Below, piece by piece: positions 59,701-64,000 of a stretch of DNA of 64,000 nucleotides; positions within the stretch are counted from its first letter, which is position 1; each line of letters opens with the position of its first letter. This DNA is from Thermothelomyces thermophilus ATCC 42464. Its lineage: Eukaryota; Ascomycota; Sordariomycetes; Sordariales; Chaetomiaceae. The position numbers and the translations under genes are program-made. Location of the stretch: positions 3,472,001 to 3,536,000 of the forward strand of contig NC_016474.1 in NCBI RefSeq assembly GCF_000226095.1, read 5' to 3'. Under the pieces are notes generated by a model. That model saw only the letters and a program-made list of their open reading frames with translations. It was not told the origin of the DNA and did not search any database.

Positions 59701-60445
59701 TATTTCGCTTCTCGAACTAGCACCAAAAAACACCAAGGTTGCTACATATATCGAAGTAAAAGATAAGGAAGAAAAATAGGACATCAAAGAAATTCTAGAT
59801 TTATATATTATTAATAGAGAACTATAGTACCTAGTCAAATAGCTTAATTTCGGACTAGAAGACAACTTATAGAAACTAGTTAAGAATTTAAACTACCCTA
59901 AGAAACTAGAACAGTTCTACTACTAGAACCCAGATCGACTATAGGCACTAGCTTAGACAAAACGGCCAAGTCGGCCTCTAACAAATCTAGGCCTAAAGAG
60001 GACTAGTCAAACAGGACGTCAGCACCCTAAGACCGTACGTCACTAATGATACATGCCTCGGAATCCTACACCCTCCGTTTTTCTGCCTCTATTTCCTCTA
60101 GAGACTATATACCTCGACGAAACAGCTTAGAACCCCGCTCCTTCAAGAAACATTTCTAGTAACGAAGACAAGCTAATTGACTAATAACTGTCTAAAGTTA
60201 AGTTTGAAGAACGAAAAGGGCCTCTTTAGCATTAGCTTCTTCTTATTCTACGTGTTTTTGTTTAAATATAATCTTTATTATTATAAAAGATCAGCTATAA
60301 ACATTAAAGCAACAACTAGGCTATAAATAAGTAGACGCTATATTAGAACTATTGTAAGAATAACCCTAATGTATACACTTGCTATAGTAAGAAGAGCCTA
60401 ACGCTATATAACAAGCTAAGTTCTGCTTAAAACACTACAAATATA

Positions 60446-60892
60446 TGTGACAAACCTAACTCAGACTGCTTCTAAAAGGGTCTAGACGGAGGTAGATTGA
60501 GCGGGACAAGCAGGCAGGTCGTCTAAGGGATTCGGTAAAGCCAAAGGGTTTATAACAATACTAGAGTTGTCTCTTACAGTAATTAGCAATGCTTGGTATA
60601 AGTACTGTGATTGTGATTGTTACCACTAGTGAACTCCCAGAGTCCACCATAACGAGTGACTAGCTAGCTATATATATACAATTGTCTGTCCCTCTTCAAT
60701 AGTTATTACTAGTACTATTTCTCCTTTCACTCTGTAACTCTGTGTCGTCAACGGTGACATGTTATTATCACCAGTGAAGACCTTGGTCTTGGCGGTGATA
60801 ATCTTCTGATTGGTCCGTCAAGTGATTGGCTGTCGGAATGTCCCGTGTCCTGGCTGCAGCCTGTCAGGCCGTCCATATGCTTATCCGTGACA
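60446..60892 (-). mobile_element. Antisense solo LTR of a sister Gypsy subfamily
   Basis: A 447-bp solo LTR in the opposite orientation to A and B, bounded by TGTGACA and CCGTGACA and flanked by a perfect 5-bp duplication ATATA (60441-60445 and 60893-60897). About 180 bp at its left (LTR 3') end closely match the A/B LTRs, while the rest is diverged and is less AT-rich. It lies within the 3' part of element A, so it arrived after A. Only the LTR remains, presumably after LTR-LTR recombination. Confidence 0.9.
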
Positions 60893-61117
60893 ATATAGTA
60901 TAACGTCTACGCTAGAGGAGTCAATAAAAGAAGCAAGCGTAGCACGCTGTTAGGATTTCAAAGATCGGCGCTTAGAGATACAATCTACCATCTTATTAGC
61001 TACTAGTAATATAGAAAAAGGAAAAAATTACAAGGTATATATAGAAAAGGATGTTAGCGCTATTTAAAACGGCCTAAAGAGGGCTTTTAGGTCAAAAGCC
61101 TCGGAGGGAGGGCATCA

Positions 61118-61545
61118 TATCATAGAAATATATATACAGCTGCTACCTAGGCCACCGACACAAACGGGCCAATCAAGCCGAAAGAATGACGGACCAATCA
61201 GGACAGGATCATACTTAGCAAGAAATGATCCCAGCAGAGGATCACTAGCTCACGACGTAAGCTAGGTAAGCTAGTACAGAGGATCACCACGACTGCTAGT
61301 AATCCTAGGATTATAAATATATATATATAGTCACTCGTTACAGTGGACTCTAGGAGTTTACCAGTGGTAACAATTATAATTACAGTACTTATACTAAGTA
61401 TCGCTAATTACTGTAAGAGATAACTCTAAGTGTTGTTATGAACCCTTTGGCTTCACCGAATCCCTTAGACGACCTGTACGCTTGTCCCGCTCAATCTACC
61501 TTCGTCTGAACCCTTTCAGAAGAAGTCTGAGTTGGGTTCGTTACA
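61118..61545 (+). repeat. 3' LTR of element A
   Basis: 428-bp LTR, partner of 45990-46413 by shared diagnostic bases, ending GGTTCGTTACA and followed by the AAAGG target duplication. Confidence 0.9.
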
Positions 61546-61565
61546 AAAGGGTATGAGATATGTTA

Positions 61566-62657
61566 TACCTCTTCTAGTATTATCAATCCTAGTGTGATAT
61601 ATGCCTTATAACTAATGTAAATTAGCTAAGAAGTCTAGGTATAACTAACCTAATATAAACTTATATAATATAGAAATATTAATACCTAGTGTCTCCCTCC
61701 TGGTTTTTAATTACCTTTATAAGCTGTCGGGGCATTGAGTGTGCTAGGCACTGAAGAAACTTAGGGGGTACTACCTCCTATACCTCCTCTAGGATGAATA
61801 ATCCTAGTGTAATATATACCCTATAACTAACGCAAATTAGAAAAGTAGCTAAGAAGTCTAGGTATAACCAAACTAGTACAAATTTCTATAGTATAGAAGT
61901 ATCAATACCTAGTCTCTCCCCCCCTTAGTTTCCAATTACTATAAGCCGTCAGGGCATTGAGTGTGCCAGGCATTGAAGAAACTCAAGGGGCACTGCCCCT
62001 CACGCCTCCAGAATAGCTAGTCGAAGCTCTATAAGGCTCAGCTATTGAACATCGTAGCGATGTTCAAGCCAATCTTTCATCTAGTGCTATACATGCTTAA
62101 TAGGGTTCAAATCTAGGCTTTGAGCCTGCCACGTAGGACCTAGATTCCTATACTCGAAAGGATATCCCTTATTAACTTGGCTATCAACCTAGAGATTTTA
62201 TCTATAAATACTTTCGTATAGAAAATTATTAGGAGAGTGATATGGTGTGATAATTATGTAAGTGGCTTGCAAAAAATGGAGAAAAGCGGGGCATGTATCG
62301 CACTAGGATTATTTATCCTGGAGGAGGTGTATGCCTCCAGAACAGCTAGTCGAAGCCCTGTAAGGCTCAGCCATTGAACATCGTAGCGATGTTCAAGCCA
62401 ATCCTTCATCCAGTGCCATACATTCTTAATAAGGCTCAAATCTAGGCTTCGAGCTGGCCACTATAGGACCTGGATTCCTATACTCGAAAGGATATCCCTT
62501 GACTTGCCTGTCAACCTAGGGATTTTATCTGTAAGTACCTTTATATAGAAAATTATTAGGAGAGTGACATGGTGTGATAATTGTGTAAGTGGCTTGCATG
62601 AGAACTGAAAAAAGTGGGGCATGTATCGCACTAGGATTAATAATGCTGGAAGAGGTG
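61566..62657. mobile_element. Tc1/mariner-type short element (outer copy), split by inner copy
   Basis: Terminal inverted repeats of about 42 bp (left from 61566, right ending 62657) are flanked by TA (61564-61565 and 62658-62659), the target of Tc1/mariner elements. Without the inner insertion it is about 541 bp. On the minus strand its right half encodes a remnant of a DDE transposase C terminus (IKNVWHWMKDWLEHRYDV, about 62385-62438; Tc1 enzymes have NPIENVW here), so it is an internally deleted, non-autonomous derivative. Differences between the two ends are transitions, as expected from RIP. Confidence 0.8.
61781..62329. mobile_element. Tc1/mariner-type short element (inner copy), nested
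   Basis: A 549-bp copy of the same family inserted at a TA (61779-61780 and 62330-62331) inside the outer element. Its left end (TACCTCCTCTAGGATGAATA) and inverted right end (CACCTCCTCCAGGATAAATA) match over about 42 bp with only transition differences. The interior repeats the outer element's left part (GGGCATTGAGTGTGCCAGGC, about 61947-61966) and transposase-derived right part. It is non-functional on its own because most of the transposase gene is absent. Confidence 0.82.
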
Positions 62658-64000
62658 TATGAGCTCGTCTTCTAACCAACCGATCTGCACATGAATAAAA
62701 CGTCGAGCAATGACGTACTCCGTGCTTCCATAACGTATTGAGCATACGCCTCACCCATCAACTCCTGCTGGGAGCGTATCGATCGGCGTTATGTTTTTCT
62801 TTTTCTTTTTCGTCGACACAGGTTTCGCTTTCATGATGGAGTAAACGGAATGTGTGGATTTGTTTATAAACACAGCCATTTTAATAAAGGAACACGAGCT
62901 GGTGATTACTCCGGACTTCCCTGTCATCATACCATGTTCAGCTGGAGAGGCAGGGCGGGACGCAACAGAGTGCATGCCTGTGGAGCTTGTCTGGAACTGG
63001 AACTTGCTGACAAGGGTATAACTAGTGTAGCACCACGCCTGCGTCTGATTTACTCGAAAAGGGGAATGGAGGGATGCTTTGGTGCACTACGTACACTACT
63101 CCGTATTCCATGCCCGACGTAGCACAGCGCACTGGAATCCGTAGTGTATGTGCAGTACACACATATGTGTAGTAAGTGTATGCGGAGGAATACTCCATAG
63201 AATTGGTTAAGGATCGCGGAGAGACGGCGCGCAGAGGCTGTGGCTTGGCTCCAGTGGCTTCACAGATGGCACACTGCAGCATTTTGACGGAATCTCGCTA
63301 CATAAAAATGGTTTATATGTATACAGTAGTTATGCCCACACTTTCGTGAGTAACAAGGATGGAGGAGACTGCTACCAGTGCTGGTAATCTTACACTAGCC
63401 GCAACGCGAAGGAGAGCAGTTTCCAGCTCAACCTAGTCTTCGTTAGTGCACTTGGAAAGATGTGGTCGTCCGCCCTGGAAAAAGGCGAGAATGATAAGAG
63501 CAGTAAGGAAAAATGAGGAAACCCCACGAAGGAAAAGGTCAGCAACGGAAAAAAAATATCCTGAAGCAGCAAGATACGTATGTCGGAAAGAAATTCGGGA
63601 AGCGAAACACTCTTCCGATCAGCTTTCTGGAATTGCAGTCATCCAGAAGTTCGTCGACGCGTCTAAAGCACTGAAGTGACTCTTGGTCGATTTGCTGGGA
63701 CAGGAACTCGGCCGAGGTAATGACTTAACAGCCACCATCGACTGGAACTCTAAAGGTTTATAAAGAGGAGATATCTTCGAAAGCTGTATTTGGTAAGGAA
63801 TAGAGCACCGAGGACGAGGTATCTAACTTTGCTGGTCTCTTTATTGGCCGTTCTGAATGTATAAAAACTTACTCCTCATATTACGAACCCACTCAAGTAT
63901 AGAATACCTCTGTTGTGTATGTAATCCGTACTGCCGCCGAGGTTCGTTTTCGGTCCGGCGACCAGACCAGCGTAAGGTCGCCCAGTCACCCAACCCGCAG
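62658..64000. other. Unassigned region of normal composition
   Basis: 1.3 kb right of the repeat block returns to mixed base composition. A TACTCCGTA motif lies at 63097-63105. Short open frames (for example 62850-63122 and 63446-63679) have no recognisable product. The end of the window cuts the region. Confidence 0.45.

Larger units (their letters stand above)
45990..61545 (+). mobile_element. Ty3/Gypsy LTR retrotransposon A, broken, interrupted by later insertions
   Basis: A fossil Ty3/Gypsy-type element. Its two LTRs (45990-46413 and 61118-61545) are flanked by a perfect 5-bp target duplication, AAAGG at 45985-45989 and 61546-61550. The interior is split: gag and protease regions at 46414-49249, then after insertion B the reverse transcriptase, RNase H and integrase regions at 56799-60445, ending after solo LTR insertion at 61117. 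The reverse transcriptase active-site region YLDD is still recognisable at 57608-57619, and a GGAGGGAGGG polypurine tract (61103-61112) precedes the 3' LTR. Many point changes of transition type, as expected from RIP, break it throughout. It is older than B and the solo LTR, which are inserted in it. Confidence 0.92.

Noticed and set aside
62254-62439. Small minus-strand gene
   Set aside because: It spans the junction of the nested Tc1-type elements and holds only a remnant transposase C terminus.
45990-62657. Tandem repeats or a CRISPR-like array
   Set aside because: The repeated units are LTRs and terminal inverted repeats of transposable elements with target duplications; spacing and organism do not fit CRISPR.

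Overview
The window looks like a nuclear contig from a filamentous ascomycete, most likely a Sordariomycete (Sordariales/Chaetomiaceae-like). The reasons are compact genes with short introns of about 50-150 bp (GTRNGT donors, CTRAC-type branch sites), high GC at third codon positions, fungal-specific families (SAT4/HAL4 kinase, Atg43/DUF1770, EST1/SMG7-like), and an AT-rich block of repeats carrying the dense C-to-T/G-to-A transition pattern of repeat-induced point mutation (RIP). The species assignment is inference.

Layout. 1-6320 is intergenic DNA plus the leader of a SAT4/HAL4-type protein kinase (6321-7856, +). An unrecognised low-complexity protein follows (10068-11756, -). From 15352 to 44611 lies a dense housekeeping stretch whose strands mostly alternate: RPC19 (+), NDUFA6/B14 (-), BUD31 (+), a ZNF511-like zinc finger protein (-), an EST1/SMG7-like protein (+), adenosine kinase (-), RPL2/uL2 (-), a DDT/WHIM chromatin protein (+), an Atg43-like mitophagy receptor (-), eRF1 (+), prephenate dehydratase (+), an HTD2-like mitochondrial dehydratase (+) and a large PH/leucine-rich-repeat protein (-). 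Exon-intron structures were worked out by hand from splice signals and reading frames; most close exactly on the length expected for the family.

From about 45.8 kb to 62.7 kb the DNA is a mutated repeat block. A Ty3/Gypsy LTR retrotransposon (A, 45990-61545, target duplication AAAGG) was split by a second copy of the same family (B, 49250-56798), and A also carries an antisense solo LTR of a sister subfamily (60446-60892, perfect ATATA duplication). Beside it lie two short Tc1/mariner-type elements of about 545 bp, one nested in the other at a TA site (61566-62657). All are broken fossils. 62658-64000 returns to ordinary composition with no gene I can support.

The observation most worth following is at eRF1 (34086-35596). 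Its UGA-C stop is followed in frame by 73 sense codons with coding-like third-position GC. The next stop lies only 18 nt before a near-perfect intron in the 3' untranslated region. This is the layout expected of an autoregulatory circuit in which normal termination marks the mRNA for nonsense-mediated decay and stop read-through rescues it. The same window also encodes an EST1/SMG7-family protein, the family that includes decay factors, but no functional link can be shown from the sequence.
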